The notes below the pieces were generated by a model that was not told the origin of the DNA, did not search any database, and saw only the letters and a list, made by a program, of their open reading frames with translations. From contig NC_089730.1 in NCBI RefSeq assembly GCF_035083965.1, forward strand, positions 18,918,742-18,982,741: a stretch of 64,000 nucleotides of DNA, in the 5' to 3' direction. A program made the translations under genes and the position numbers. The stretch is from Branchiostoma lanceolatum. Lineage: Eukaryota; Chordata; Leptocardii; Amphioxiformes; Branchiostomatidae. Shown here in pieces: positions 50,537-61,758 of the stretch; position 1 is the stretch's first letter; each line of letters begins with the position of its first letter.

Positions 50537-51352
50537 GTATCCAGGCTTTAGCTGTTCCCCCTCTCACTGAAATGGGACCATCCATAGTTCTGTGGCGTCA
50601 TCAGCTTTTGGCATAGTCCATCGTACAGAAAAGGGGGTGAAATGATACCCAATTTCGGCTAGTTTAAGTTTAGGTATAAAAGATACAGTACAATTTATGT
50701 TGACTTAAATGATTTGGAGAAAATATTTATCATTATCCATTATTTCATGCACAACTGGTCTACATTGATGCCTAAGGACAACTGTTGAAAATGTTTTAAG
50801 AAGATGTAGATACAATAACAAGATGTTAGGTTTATTCAGATTTCTCTACTTGTGAATTCGAAGTTTGTTTCACACATGAATCAACATTGGTTATTTGCAT
50901 GTACATGTATATTACCTGTATCTGTAATTCAAATTGATAAAAATTCCTAAGGTAAATATTACATGTACTTCAGGTTTTAAGATATAAAATCAAACAATAA
51001 AAATGGAAGAAAGGTCTTTCTCGACATGTGAAAGAGGTAGCTAGTAAGTCTGTTTTCAAAGTAATCTGAAGATAGTCAACTGGAATTTGAACTGTAACAG
51101 ATACAGCTACACTTGCTACATGTATTTGTACAAGTATTACTAGAGGAACTTGGAACATAATGTTACTCAAAATTCCCACTGGCCTAATGTCCATGAATGC
51201 TTGTTGCAACTGAAATATAATGTTGCTAATCAAATGCTTGTTTCACGTTTACACAACACTTGTATACAGTAAGAAAGGCTGACTGTTTTAGTGTTAAGAT
51301 CAAAAATTTCTATCTTAATTAAAGCATAGTATACTAGGGTCATGATAATAAA
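50537..51352 (+). other. VARS1: VARS 3'UTR with two poly(A) signals
   Basis: AT-rich, no frames. AATAAA occurs at 50996-51001 and 51347-51352; the second is followed by a T-rich stretch and is the likelier main end. Confidence 0.55.
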
Positions 51353-51711
51353 ATGCATTTCTTTCATTGAAAACCTGCCTTTGTAGAATTTTTTTCTTTA
51401 ATGAGTTTAGTCTGATTTGAATTGTATTGTATGTATCAAGCAGGTTGCCTTCTTGTATTCAGTGGGTCAATAATAGGGTCGATTGTAGATTTAAGAAGCA
51501 CTTAGTCTATGCTGAGGTATTAAGAGATGTAGAAGCTAGCAAGCAAGCCGCACTGAGGGTATTAAATGATAGAAGAATAATGTAGGCCACAGTCTTCCTT
51601 TTGTAACACTTGAACACCTAATATTTTACAAAACCATACTGAAATCATGAAAGAAGCTAAAAAAACACATGTGGTGCTCACAACAGTGTCCTATCCTGGA
51701 CTAGCCTGGCT

Positions 51712-51799
51712 GCCATCCTATTTCTACCGGGGCTCCTACATTCGCTACCCTATTTTTTTAGGGTAGCGAATGTAGGCGCCCCGGTAGAAATAGGATGGC
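51712..51799. mobile_element. 88-bp hairpin MITE
   Basis: Arms of ~40 bp (GCCATCCTATTTCTACCGGG, CATTCGCTACCCTA) mirror almost perfectly around TTTTTT. Imperfect TAGCC/GGCTA extension on both sides. Confidence 0.8.
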
Positions 51800-51818
51800 A
51801 CCAAGGCTAATCATGGAA

Positions 51819-52053
51819 TAGCCTCTACCAGGCTCCATAGGTCGCTGGAAAAATCGTAGAAATTGGCCAAATAGACGGATCGACAACATGCCAGAAAAGT
51901 TAGTCCGCTACAGACTTTTAGTTACAGTTTGCGACCTCCCCCGTGGATGGCGAATGGTCCCTACCTCCGAAGCCGACTCCTTTAGCATACTATTCACTGT
52001 ATTTGGCAAATTTCTACTATTTTCCAACCATCCGCGGGGCCTGGTAGAGGCTA
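51819..52053. mobile_element. MITE, second copy of the 9-bp-TSD family
   Basis: 235 bp with the same 15-bp ends as 19433-19651 (TAGCCTCTACCAGGC). Flanks ATCATGGAA and ATCCTGGAC match at 7 of 9. Inserted 20 bp from the hairpin MITE. Confidence 0.82.
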
Positions 52054-52255
52054 ATCCTGGACGCCTTTCTAGTATGTCCTCGTGGATTTAGACACAAAAA
52101 TACACAGCAAACATTGTTTCGAACGAAAACGTCCACAGTTGCTTGGGAATATGCCCGACAAAACTCCATTGTACGTCACAAAGAGAAAGGAAGAGAGAAA
52201 TAAACGTGACAATAGCATTTTTTTTATAAATTCCCCCTCTTTTTATTACGACACA

Positions 52256-52404
52256 ATGTAACATAATTGTCCAACCTTATCGTTCATGCTGATTGGTCTA
52301 AAGCAGTCACGTGGCCCTGGTTACCCGCCACTTGTTCCAGAACGTGCCTGCTTGTGTCGCATGACGCAGTAGCTCTGTTGTGGATAGAACATAGTGTTAC
52401 TCAG
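52256..52404 (+). promoter_or_regulatory. Probable promoter and leader exon of the B-box/NHL gene
   Basis: The block contains an inverted CCAAT (ATTGGTC), an E-box (TCACGTGG) and a CRE-like GCATGACGCAG. It is followed by a clean donor (TTACTCAG|GTAAGC) at 52404. The first coding exon has an acceptor, so an upstream leader is needed; this is the best candidate. Confidence 0.4.
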
Positions 52405-53409
52405 GTAAGCCAAGGTGTCCAGATTTTTTAAATATTGCAAGTTGATCATTATACAGTTTAATGAATAACATAGAAATGTTAGGTAAGCAAAAGTTGGCAC
52501 GGTTTGAAAACTTTTGATGCATCGTTTATTTTGATCTTTTAAAAACTATGGGGTTCTTGTTTATATTTCGTTCAGTGATCGCTAAACTTACTATGGGACC
52601 TTTCTGTTGTGATCACACCGAGATTGAAGAATAAAGTCGTTTACTAAGTTAGACCCAACTTAATCAGTTCAAGTGAATGACGATGATGAGTGATAAGTAG
52701 ACCTGTCCTTGGTACTGAAAACCGTCGCTTGTCCACATCGGTAAAAAGAAATTAGCGTTCATCTAAAAAGAATACGTGTTACCATAAATGTATAAACTTC
52801 CACTTTATGAATCCGAGGTAATGTTACATTCATACTTAGCAAATTTGATAAAGAGCATGTAACATTCATTACACATAGGAGGTTACATTTCCGCGTTGTG
52901 ACATTTGCTTTACCGTTGCGACTTCACCAACAGAATGATGTTTTCGGTTGTTCTTGTTGACGACGGAATGTTGTTGTCGTTCCATTGTTGTTAGTGACGA
53001 TGAGGGTTGTTTTTCTGTTGTTGTTCTGGGTTCCATATAGATTCAGTACCGTTACACTCCACGGTGTCGGTCCTGCATGTAGCTGAGCGACATTTCAGTC
53101 GGCGTTTACACAACAGTGTCTGAGAAAGGTAAGCGTACATCGTTCATAGCTCTTTTCATACTCTTGTTGAAAAAAATGGCTTATAGCTCATATTCGAGTC
53201 TGTCTGACATTATATTTTTCCACCGAACTTGTGTATGTAACTCCACTTGTATCTTCTCAAACTTTCATGATACGTTTTGTGCTTTTATATCAACTACAAT
53301 TAGATTTGGGAAAGGGATTAGACGTCTCTAGTTTACAGACGTGAGCATTGGGAAATGCAGCACTTTTAACCTCTTAAACGAGATATCTTGACAGAAAAAG
53401 ACGTAGATA

Positions 53410-53633
53410 GGTTTCAAATAATTTCGCTACATGATCTTTACTATCTGTCTCAAAATGTAAGTTCACTATTTAAAAAGTGTCCACTTTCTTTTGTAGGATT
53501 CGAAACCTTAAAAAGTAGACCATGTTGGATTGAGCCTGAAAAACGTGATAGGTTTCATATATAACTTCGCTACATGATCTTCAATGTCTGGCTCAAAATT
53601 AACTATACAAAAAGTGTCCACTTTCTCTTGTAG
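53410..53633 (+). repeat. Tandem duplication across the first coding-exon acceptor of the B-box/NHL gene
   Basis: 53410-53539 and 53551-53671 share GCTACATGATCTT, AAAAAGTGTCCACTTTCT, TTGTAGGAT.CGAAACCTTA and GTTGGATTG (period ~141). The upstream copy keeps the acceptor but not the start codon or coding sequence. Confidence 0.85.
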
Positions 53634-53685
53634 GATACGAAACCTTATAAAGCAGACCACGTTGGATTGGGTCAGAGCTTTTGAG

Positions 53686-56600
53686 ATGGGAGAAAACGCT
53701 CCCCGGTCCCGTAAGCTGTCCTGTACGCAGTGTAGCGGCACCGAGAAGGGCGCGGCCGCGGCGGGTAGTTGCGCGGAGTGCTCCCGGTTCCTCTGCAAGT
53801 CCTGTCTGCCGGGCCACGGTACCAGCTTCCCCCAGCACAGCGTCTTCCCCCTGCCCCCTCAGGGGGGCTACAGCCAACCCCTCAACAACCAGATATGCCG
53901 CTACCATAAGGCGACGCCGCTCAGCTTCTACTGTAATAACTGTGACCGGCCTATCTGCTTCAAGTGCGCGGCCGAACACCACTGGAAACACCAGTGCGTG
54001 CAGTCGGAGCAAGCCGCGATCGCTGAGAGAGCATCTCTGGCCACCAGCCTGGCCCTGGCGAAACACAAGAGCCAGGAGTTTACCAAAGGGTACTCTGCGA
54101 TTAACGGGATGGTGGGAGCCGTCCAAGACTGCTACAAGAAGACGCTCCTGGACATCTACGAAGCGGGGAGCGCCTACAAGACTGCCATCGACAAGCGAGT
54201 TCGCGCTTTGGAAGAGGAGTTAACCATGGGCTACTACGCCCAGCAGCTGTCGCTCTCCAAGGCGAGAGACGAGTTTGACGGACAGATGTCAATCATCCAG
54301 CACAGAGAGGCGCTGTTCCAGTACGTGCTGCAATCCGGAAGCAACGTGGAGCTGTTGTCTCACAAGAAGGAGATCTCCACACAGGTAGTGTTGTGCTTTG
54401 ATGTCCCAATACTCGTTTATATTCACTCAAAAAGACATCTTTTTGAGCTTAACTGTGAATCTTTGTTCTTCATACCATGTGGGCTAAATGGCGTAGTAAA
54501 TAAAATCTTACCTAAGCGAGTATCTCACTGGACTGTGGAGCGTTGGCAACATTGTTGCAACTTAAATTGGATCAGTGTTAACCTTGACTTTATAATGGGA
54601 ATATCATGCAAAAAATGTGCAACTTACTTAGTACAATTATGACTTAAAAGACAACAAAGCACACAAAGTGTAAATATATCATTTTCTATCGATGAAAGTC
54701 GTTGAGCGCTCTGTCAAATGACTCGTCCGCAGCACGGGGTGATAGAAGTTTCCTAGGACACAGTCATTGTGCCTGACGATACAGTGATACAGGCTTATCT
54801 GGCGGCTGTTAAATATGTCTGATTAGTAGTACGGATGCTATTCTTGTCTATTTTGAATATTTACCAGGTGGAGGAACTCGAGACGATGAAGCCGCACACC
54901 TGTTTCAAGGAGGACAGGTTCTTGAAGTTTGCGGCGGCCGACAGGGGCAAGGTGGAAGACTTCTTAGCGGAGAACTTCGGGCACCTGAAGGCGTGTCACC
55001 TGTCCGAACACCTGCCCCCAGGTTTGTTTGTTTGTTTGTTTTGCATAACCGGTACATCGTCTTCAGGCCTAACACACGTGTTTTGTACAGTACAAGCTGT
55101 GTAAAACCGGACTGTAAGGTTTGATTCGCTCGCACCGGTAGTTGTGAGCGGCGGGTGTGATGGGATTTTTAACGTGCTCAAGCTGTGGCTCTTCCGGCTT
55201 TACGTCCCATCCGTGACGACGTCCCTAACCAAAGCTAGGTACTCATTTTTGCATGAGTCGAGTGAGGAAATAGATTTACAGTCAGTTTTCCACGCAAGGG
55301 CACAGGATTGGGGCCTGCCAGGGACTCGAACCCAGAGCCTTTAGATTCTTAGTCAACAACCCTAGCCACAAAACCACCTTGCCACTTCAGGTGCGGCTGC
55401 GCAGGATCTCAAACCGGCCAGAAGCGACAGCTCAGTTTCAAGTGAACACGTGATCACCAGAGATTTCGACGTGTCGTCTGAAGTACCTCACGTGACCACA
55501 GCCGGCGGTGACGCGCCTCGCAGCAGCGCAGACGACTTTATTCCCGGCGGGATCACCATGGCAACGACACGCGAGAGAGAGGAGGTCGTCAGGGAGACGA
55601 AGTCGGATTCGGAGATTCTGGGGAACGGTGTTGCCATGGCAACGCAGGTGTCCCCGCAGGTGTGGGGGTACCGGGGTGCGGGGAAGGTGACGTCATCGGT
55701 CTGGCACCCACAGTCTGCTCCGGACCTGAGTCAACTTTTCACAGGTATCTGTATATAATATATTTGTCAAAGATATCAATCGTAATAAGTGTGATCAAGT
55801 GATAATGATAAATATAATCAAGGTATCTATGCAGTATCTGCAATTTCCATACAGTATTGCAGATCCGGCTCATATGATCCATTCTAATGTTTCATTTTGG
55901 AATCGTGACGTGATGAGGCGTCCAATGGAAACAAACCCTTCCAACTTCTTACAAAAAGAGGAAAAGACACATGAACGGAATCGAGACGAAACCATCATTC
56001 AATAATGATGAGTGCTTCTGTAACATTGTATTTAGTCTTAAACGTTTTCTAAAGCTTAATGGCCGTGGATGCTACCTAAAACATTTGACCCTTTCCAACA
56101 TCTATCCAGTTGCTCGAGTAGCTGTTACCTTGCGTATCTTGGTACATGGACGTCTAACCTTCATCGGCGTGTCTCGATTCCTGTTTGCATTTCCAGGTGT
56201 GTCCACCACAACGGGTCCGATGTGGGGGCATGAGGGGGTACAGAACGGTGGCAGCAGTACCGGTCTGTCCGCCTGGGAGAACGCCGTCAACGCGCAACAA
56301 CAGCTACCGACTGGGCACCACGGCAAGGACGGGGGCGGGTTCTCTCCCTCCATGCCCACAGGAGTCGCCTCGGCGCTGAAACAGGTTCTGTGTTGATTTC
56401 AGTCACGTCTTTTCCTTTCAAGCACTTCTAGATCCGTGACGATGAGTCCTCTGGGTTGCAGAAAAAATTATTTCATTTCTTGCGTTATTTCTTGTCTTTA
56501 CAACCCTTAGACTTGACACTTGTGCGTATATACAAGTTCGCATGAACTGCGTATTAACATGTTTTTGGTTTATAATATAGGTTAAGTTTGCAGCCGAAAA

Positions 56601-57150
56601 GTGATTTCTTAGGTTCGATAATTAGGCTGCTCAACGGTGGGTCAAAGTAGAAAACAACTTTTTCCCCGCAAACCTTACTTACCTTACTTACCAAAAAAAA
56701 TGTCAATGCGCAACTCACGCGCACTTGAATATACGCACAAGTGTAACAGGGCCCTAACGTAGTGCTTTCGTGCACTATTGCACTGTATCGGTTTCAAATC
56801 TTAGTTCTTCGTTTCCGTTTAGCAATCTTTAGTGAGTCTGCGAAAACGATTTGTACAACTTGAGACTGTGTCACCACGTTGCGTTTGACGATAACGAACG
56901 AACGAATGATTACCCAAAACAGGTTCTTGACGACAGTGACGAGGCTGAAGACGAGGACATCACGTTTACGTACGCGGCCTACCCCACCCCTCCCCTCCCA
57001 CCACAGGCCTGGAGGAGGCCGCAGTACGAGCCACCTCCGGACGACATGGCCAGACACAAGGTAACGTGAGCTGTTTTGGTAGAGATAGCCAAGTTTTTGC
57101 AAAGCTTATTGGGGGAGTTGGGCCGACTATTCACTCTCTTCGTAGCCATG

Positions 57151-57186
<36 letters not shown>

Positions 57187-60100
57187 GTGTGTGTGTGTGT
57201 GTGTGCGTGCGTACGTGCGTGCGTGCATGTGCGTGTGAGTGTGTGTGTGTGTGTTTGCGTGTGTTTCCACGATTTCCAAAATACACAAATTGTGTCAATG
57301 AAGCGTTACCACATCATCATTGGCATTGCTACTTTTCTTTTTTGGTAAATATTACAGATATGTTGGCGATCTCTGATTGCGTTGTTTGTCATTCTCATTG
57401 TCCAGGTCGCGATCGACATGAAGATCGGGAAGTGGGGGGACATGGAGGGGTTCTTCCGGAAGCCCAGCGGCATCGCCGTAGACAGCAGGGGCCAGCTGCA
57501 CGTGGTTTGTTTGTTTGTTTTATTTTGATTTTCATCACTACCTGGACTCTTTGTGGAGTCCTGGTATTTACAACAAAACAAACATAACATAACACTACGT
57601 ATACCTGCCTAACTGGTTCTCATGTCAGATACTGGCCTCTAAAGTCTTACTTATAGTGGAACGATATCGATGGCGTTGGTGTCGTAACGGTTAGAGCGTT
57701 GGGCTCAGAACCAAGAGGTTCCGGGTTCGATACTCCGACCCATGCCCCGACGTTGTGCCCTTGGGAAAGTCACTTGACAGTCAAAAGTGTCCCAAAAACA
57801 ACACGCACGGGTTTGGTTCGCCAATGTGCCAACATCTGCACATTTGCCAGCAAGAGCCTTTAAAGATAGTAGAACGCCATATAGCTAATATGTTCATTCA
57901 TGAAATATTCATTCATATGTCTTAATTTGATACCCCTGTACAGGTGGACGTGGACAACTCCCGCGTGCAGATCTTCGACCCCGAGGGGAACTTCGTGCGG
58001 GTTCTGCAGCCGCTGGACGAGGAGGCGGACAGGCTGCAGTCGCCCTGCTGCATCCACGTGTCGCAGTACGACAGGTAACGGTAGTCTTAAGCTGCATCCA
58101 CGTGTCGCAGTACGACAGGTAACAGTAGTCTTAATCTGCATCCACGTGTCGCAGTACGACAGGTAACGGTAGTCTTAATCAGACTAGCGTAGTCGCCCTG
58201 CTGCATCCACGTGTCGCAGTACGACAGGTAAAGGTAGTCTTAATCTGCATCCACGTGTCGTAGTACGACAGGTAACGGTAGTCTTAATCTGCATCCACGT
58301 GTCGCAGTACGACAGGTAACGGTAGTCTTAAGCTGCATCCACGTGTCGCAGTACGACAGGTAACGGTAGTCTTGAGTTATCCATCGATCGACCAATCAAT
58401 CAACCAACCAATCAATCAATCAATCGATCGATCGATCAATCAATCATCTATCTATTCATTCATTCGACCGGGCAGATATCTTTCATATACCTGACGATCT
58501 TTACCCACTTGCGCCATTCCATGAGACTCCCTGTGGAAGAACGCGATACCAAATATAGAGTGACTATCGATAATCTTCCAAGCAGATCTGCGGTGGCAAA
58601 ATCGTGACGGTTGTTCGCCAGGCCCAAGATCTAATCACCTGACTTAGTCAGCCAAGCAGGATCAACTTTGTCCTGACAGATCTGTTTGAGGATTATCGTT
58701 TGAGCCTAGAATGTTATATGCAATCGGGTGACCGTCGGTATTTAAGATCAAAGAAGAAAGAGAGCGGATGCTGTCTGAAACGTTTTGTCCAGTTGTTTGA
58801 GTAACGTTTGTACTGAAGATCACGATTCTTCTTTGTTTTTGATATATCATAACTTGAAAGTGCAACCTTCATCAACAAATCATGGTTTTATTGTCGTTCC
58901 AGTATCCTGGTTGGCGACACCCGTCCGTACCCGCGGATCCTGTGGTTCGACTCGGCGAGCGCCAGTCCGCGGGAGTTCGGCAGCGTGCACCTGCGCATGC
59001 CCACCGCCATCATGTCCGACGCGCGCCGCAAGCTGGTGTACGTGGCCGACCGCTTCATGAAGGCCGTCCTGCTGTTCAAGGTAACCTATATTAACGTTAA
59101 TCCGCCGGGTTACATAAATCCGCCACATTGAAAAAAAGTGGGTTTGAGAGATCTCAAGTGCAGCACCCCCAGGTATGCACAGTTTAGATCTACAGGAGTG
59201 CATCATACTACAGGCTGTTGTGTAACTTGGGTTGGAGATCTGTTTGGACGTATGTTTTCAGGTTGGCGGAATTACTGTAGATACTAAATCTTTATTTGTC
59301 CATTGCCGATGGATAATGCCGTATCCGCGTTTATGTTGTATAACCGACATGTTCCATAAAATACCAGCTTGGAAGGCAGATTGTATCAATGTCATCGAAG
59401 GACTTGTTGAATCTAACCTTGTACATCTAATATTTATGTCGTGAGTATGCTCCTACTGCTACTCATATCTAGTGTGGATCTGTATCTATATATCCATAAG
59501 ACGTTACACATCAGCTTCGCAGGCACGCAGCGCAGCAGCAGCTGGTTATATTACACTGAACGACCTGTCACACCTAACTTTTGGACGTCTGACTAAGCGT
59601 TGTTTGAAGCTATCCAAAGCTCTTACAGTGCTTGGTGGAAACGAGTTCCACTCAACGACAACATAGAACTACATTTCATAAGGATGGCACTACGTTTCAT
59701 TTCATACAGTAACTGAACTTCTAAGTAATGGTTGATTATAACTGTAAGTGAATGAAGAAGACGATGTTGTTCACTAGTACATCGGCCGGCTGGACCGCTC
59801 CATAGAGTGCCCGCATCTGAAGAGCCCGAACGGACTGGCTCTGACGTCAGACGGCGTCATCGTGGTCAGCGACTTCTGGAGCCCGGGTGAGACCGAGATT
59901 TTGTCCGTGACCTTGTATTGAGGGGCATTATTGACCTTTACAACGTTTGTTTGTGTTTGATATCTTATTTGCCTTTGTTGATTGCAATTTCAAAAGTTGT
60001 GAGATCCAATGGTTGTTGGGGGGGGGGGGGTGTCTTGAGAAAGGGATTAAATTGTGGAAAAGATCTGAGCTATAATTGACGAAATATTGAAACATGTAAC

Positions 60101-60828
60101 GTTCTCAGGTGGAAATATCAAACCAAGGTGTTGGAGTCGACTCAGGACTGTGCAAGGAGAACCCTAGGCCACTCAATTAGCGTTTTCTAGTAGGAAAACT
60201 CCACTTGAGCATCCCAAAGCTCCACACACACAGCCCCGAGTCGACCCCGAAAACTTGTGCGTAAATCAGGACAGAGTCTAATCTCTTCCCCTACCTGGCC
60301 GCTCCTGCAGGTGCGGTTCTGCTGAGTCATGACGGCCGGTACCTGGGACAGGTGGGGAACGTGCCGTCCTGCCGACACCCCATCTCTGTAGCCGTCATCT
60401 CCTCACCCGACCGCATCCTCATAGGTAAGGGGTGTGTTTCTCAAACTGTGTGTGTGTGTGTGTGTATGTGTGTGCGTATGTGTTTGTGTGTGTAAGTGAG
60501 TGTGTGTATGTACTGTGTAGCCGTCATCCCCTCGCCTGACCGCATCCTCATAGGTAAGGGGCGTGTGTGCGCGTGTGTTGCTGCTCTCAATTTCTCTCTC
60601 TCTTTCTCTCTCAGTGTGTATATGTGTGTGTGTTTATGTGTGTGTGTGTCTGTGTGTGCGCGCGTGTGTGTGTGCGTGTGTACGTCTGTGTCTGTGTGCT
60701 TGTGTTTATGTGTGTATGCGTGAGTGCGCACATGTGTCTGTATGTCTCTGTAAGTGTATTACTGCCTCCCTGTGTACGTACTGCATGTGTGTGTGCGTGT
60801 GCGTATGTGTTGGCGTATGTATGCATGC

Positions 60829-60908
<80 letters not shown>

Positions 60909-61344
60909 CAAGTGTGTGTGCGTGCGTTCGTGTGTGTGTTGATGTGTGTCTGTGAGTTCGTCTGTGTGCATTTGTCTGTGCGTGCATGTGTGTTTGAAGT
61001 CAACGTTAAAGTCAACGTAAAGGTAAGAGCAAGCGAGAAAGTGAAGCCGTATATGGAATTCAAAAATCAAATTAGACCATGTTAACCAAGATTCACAACT
61101 TGATCTGCCCCTCTCCCTAGGTGATGTGACCGGCAGTAAGGGGCACCCCTCCCCCCTGCACCTGACGCTGTTCTCCCTGCAGGGGGACCCCCTGGCGGGG
61201 ATAGAGACCATGACCCCCCACCCCCTGGTGCGCGGCCTGATCCTGACCCACGGGGGGCACGCCCTCTTCACGGACTGCGCCCTGCACGTCGTCGTGCGCT
61301 TCGACTACCTCAAGATCTTCGGGGAGGACCGCTATCTGCAGTGA
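53686..61344 (+). CDS. RING-less B-box / coiled-coil / NHL-repeat protein (TRIM-NHL-like), complete
   Basis: Eleven coding exons: 53686-54384, 54868-55021, 55391-55744, 56197-56384, 56923-57060, 57406-57504, 57944-58074, 58903-59080, 59778-59886, 60311-60424, 61121-61344. They give 795 residues, phases consistent. Residues 13-51 form a first B-box (C13-C16-C29-C32-C37-C40-H44-H51). Residues 71-102 form B-box 2 (C71-H74-C83-C86-C91-C94-H98-H102). A coiled coil runs ~105-270. A low-complexity, acidic and Pro-rich linker (~285-510) follows, then NHL-type beta-propeller repeats (512-795: [54 protein letters not shown]). There is no RING, so ubiquitin-ligase activity is not expected; the plan resembles Brat-type TRIM-NHL proteins that bind RNA or protein. 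The start at 53686 (GAGATGG) opens just before the first Cys; the frame is also open upstream of it to 53584. Orthology within TRIM2/3/32/71-like families is not decided. Confidence 0.88.
55022..55378 (-). mobile_element. tRNA-derived SINE whose (GTTT)n end is the exon 2 donor
   Basis: Same family as 49301-49680 (GGGACTCGAACCC B-box complement, CCCTAACCAAAGCTAGGTAC, CAGTACAAGCTG). Its (GTTT)n end begins at the first intron base after exon 2 (CCCCCAG|GTTTGT). Confidence 0.75.
57151..57260. repeat. (GT)n microsatellite
   Basis: Long, interrupted TG/CG run in intron 5 of the B-box/NHL gene, 90 bp after the exon 5 donor. Confidence 0.95.
57505..57590. repeat. (GTTT)n on the exon 6 donor
   Basis: Exon 6 ends CACGTG and the intron begins GTTTGTTTGTTTGTTTT. 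About 60 bases on is a complementary CAACAAAACAAAC. Confidence 0.85.
57668..57815 (+). mobile_element. tRNA-derived SINE head
   Basis: A box (TCGTAACGGTTAGAGCG) and B box (CCGGGTTCGATACTCC), then GTGCCCTTGGGAAAGTCACTT as in the other SINE copies. Intron 6 of the B-box/NHL gene. Confidence 0.7.
58048..58374 (+). repeat. Seven-copy ~45-bp array of exon 7 tail plus splice donor
   Basis: The first unit is the true end of exon 7. Each unit is CTGCATCCACGTGTCGCAGT-ACGACAG|GTAAC followed by GGTAGTCTTAA. Units start at 58048, 58092, 58136, 58201, 58245, 58289 and 58333. Only the fourth carries the longer exon prefix TCGCCCTG, showing it was copied separately. All seven donors look usable. Confidence 0.95.
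58380..58450. repeat. (ATCA)n / (ATCG)n microsatellite
   Basis: Runs of ATCAATCA and GATCGATC immediately after the exon-tail array. Confidence 0.85.
60440..60985. repeat. (GT)n-(TA)n composite microsatellite
   Basis: Mixed TG/CG runs on both sides of an uninterrupted (TA)n core at about 60831-60889. In intron 10. Long apparent ORFs on both strands here are low-complexity artefacts. Confidence 0.95.
60515..60553 (+). repeat. Downstream copy of exon 10 tail with donor
   Basis: Repeats 60386-60424 (TGTAGCCGTCATC.CCTC, CGACCGCATCCTCATAG-type) with a following GTAAGGGG, 129 bp downstream within the GT-rich intron. Confidence 0.9.
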
Positions 61345-61367
61345 AGCGTAAAACTGACAAAGTCATA

Positions 61368-61532
61368 CTGTAAATGTAGAGATGTTCGCTGTGGTTCTGT
61401 GTTGGCGGTTTTCGCGGTGAACTATTCTGCGCGAACTTAGAATCATCGCGAAACCTTTTGGCCACCAATGACTGTAGTGCTACTTTTGTTTCAAACACGA
61501 ACTTAAACCACCGCGAACTTAGATGCATACAG
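61368..61532. mobile_element. MITE family B, copy 5, with empty-site partner
   Basis: 165 bp, ends CTGTAAATGTAGAGATG and AGATGCATACAG. It lies in the 3'UTR 23 bp after the stop codon. The duplicate of this UTR at 61646-61758 lacks the element and reads straight through GTCATATTCTGG, so the insertion and its TA target are demonstrated. Confidence 0.9.
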
Positions 61533-61645
61533 TATTCTGGTATCCGCCCCTCTTTTTCCCTCCGTTTCTCCTAGTTGGAAATAGGCTGATAAACACCTAA
61601 CGTTATTTTCTCTTCTTTGAAAATTACATTTTTCGATCTGGGAAC

Positions 61646-61758
61646 TGGACTACCTCAAGATCTTCGGCGAGGACCGCTATCTGCAGTGAAGTGTAAAACT
61701 AACATAAAGTCATATTCTGGTATCCACCCCTATTTTCCCACCGTTTCTGCTAGTTGTA
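61646..61758 (+). repeat. Tandem copy of the last exon's end and 3'UTR
   Basis: Repeats GACTACCTCAAGATCTTCGG, CTATCTGCAGTGAAG (with stop codon) and TATTCTGGTATCC.CCCC. A more diverged third copy is at about 62156-62210 (GACCGGTATCTGCAATG). Confidence 0.9.

Noticed and set aside
53599..54126. 175-codon minus-strand ORF opposite the B-box exon
   Set aside because: Shadow of the GC-rich coding strand; the plus frame has all zinc ligands of two B-boxes.
55022..55378. A tRNA gene
   Set aside because: Only A/B-box-like motifs remain; there is no cloverleaf, and the sequence matches the other SINE copies.
57066..57587. 173-codon ORF
   Set aside because: It reads through the exon 5 donor and a (GT)n tract, then exon 6 in the wrong frame.
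58048..58374. Regular 45-bp repeats that look like a CRISPR array
   Set aside because: There are no unique spacers: the repeat is an exon tail plus donor in a eukaryotic gene, and adjacent units are simply tandem.
60563..61085. Cys/Val-rich and His/Thr-rich ORFs of 130-172 codons on both strands
   Set aside because: They are translations of (GT)n, (CA)n and (TA)n microsatellites.
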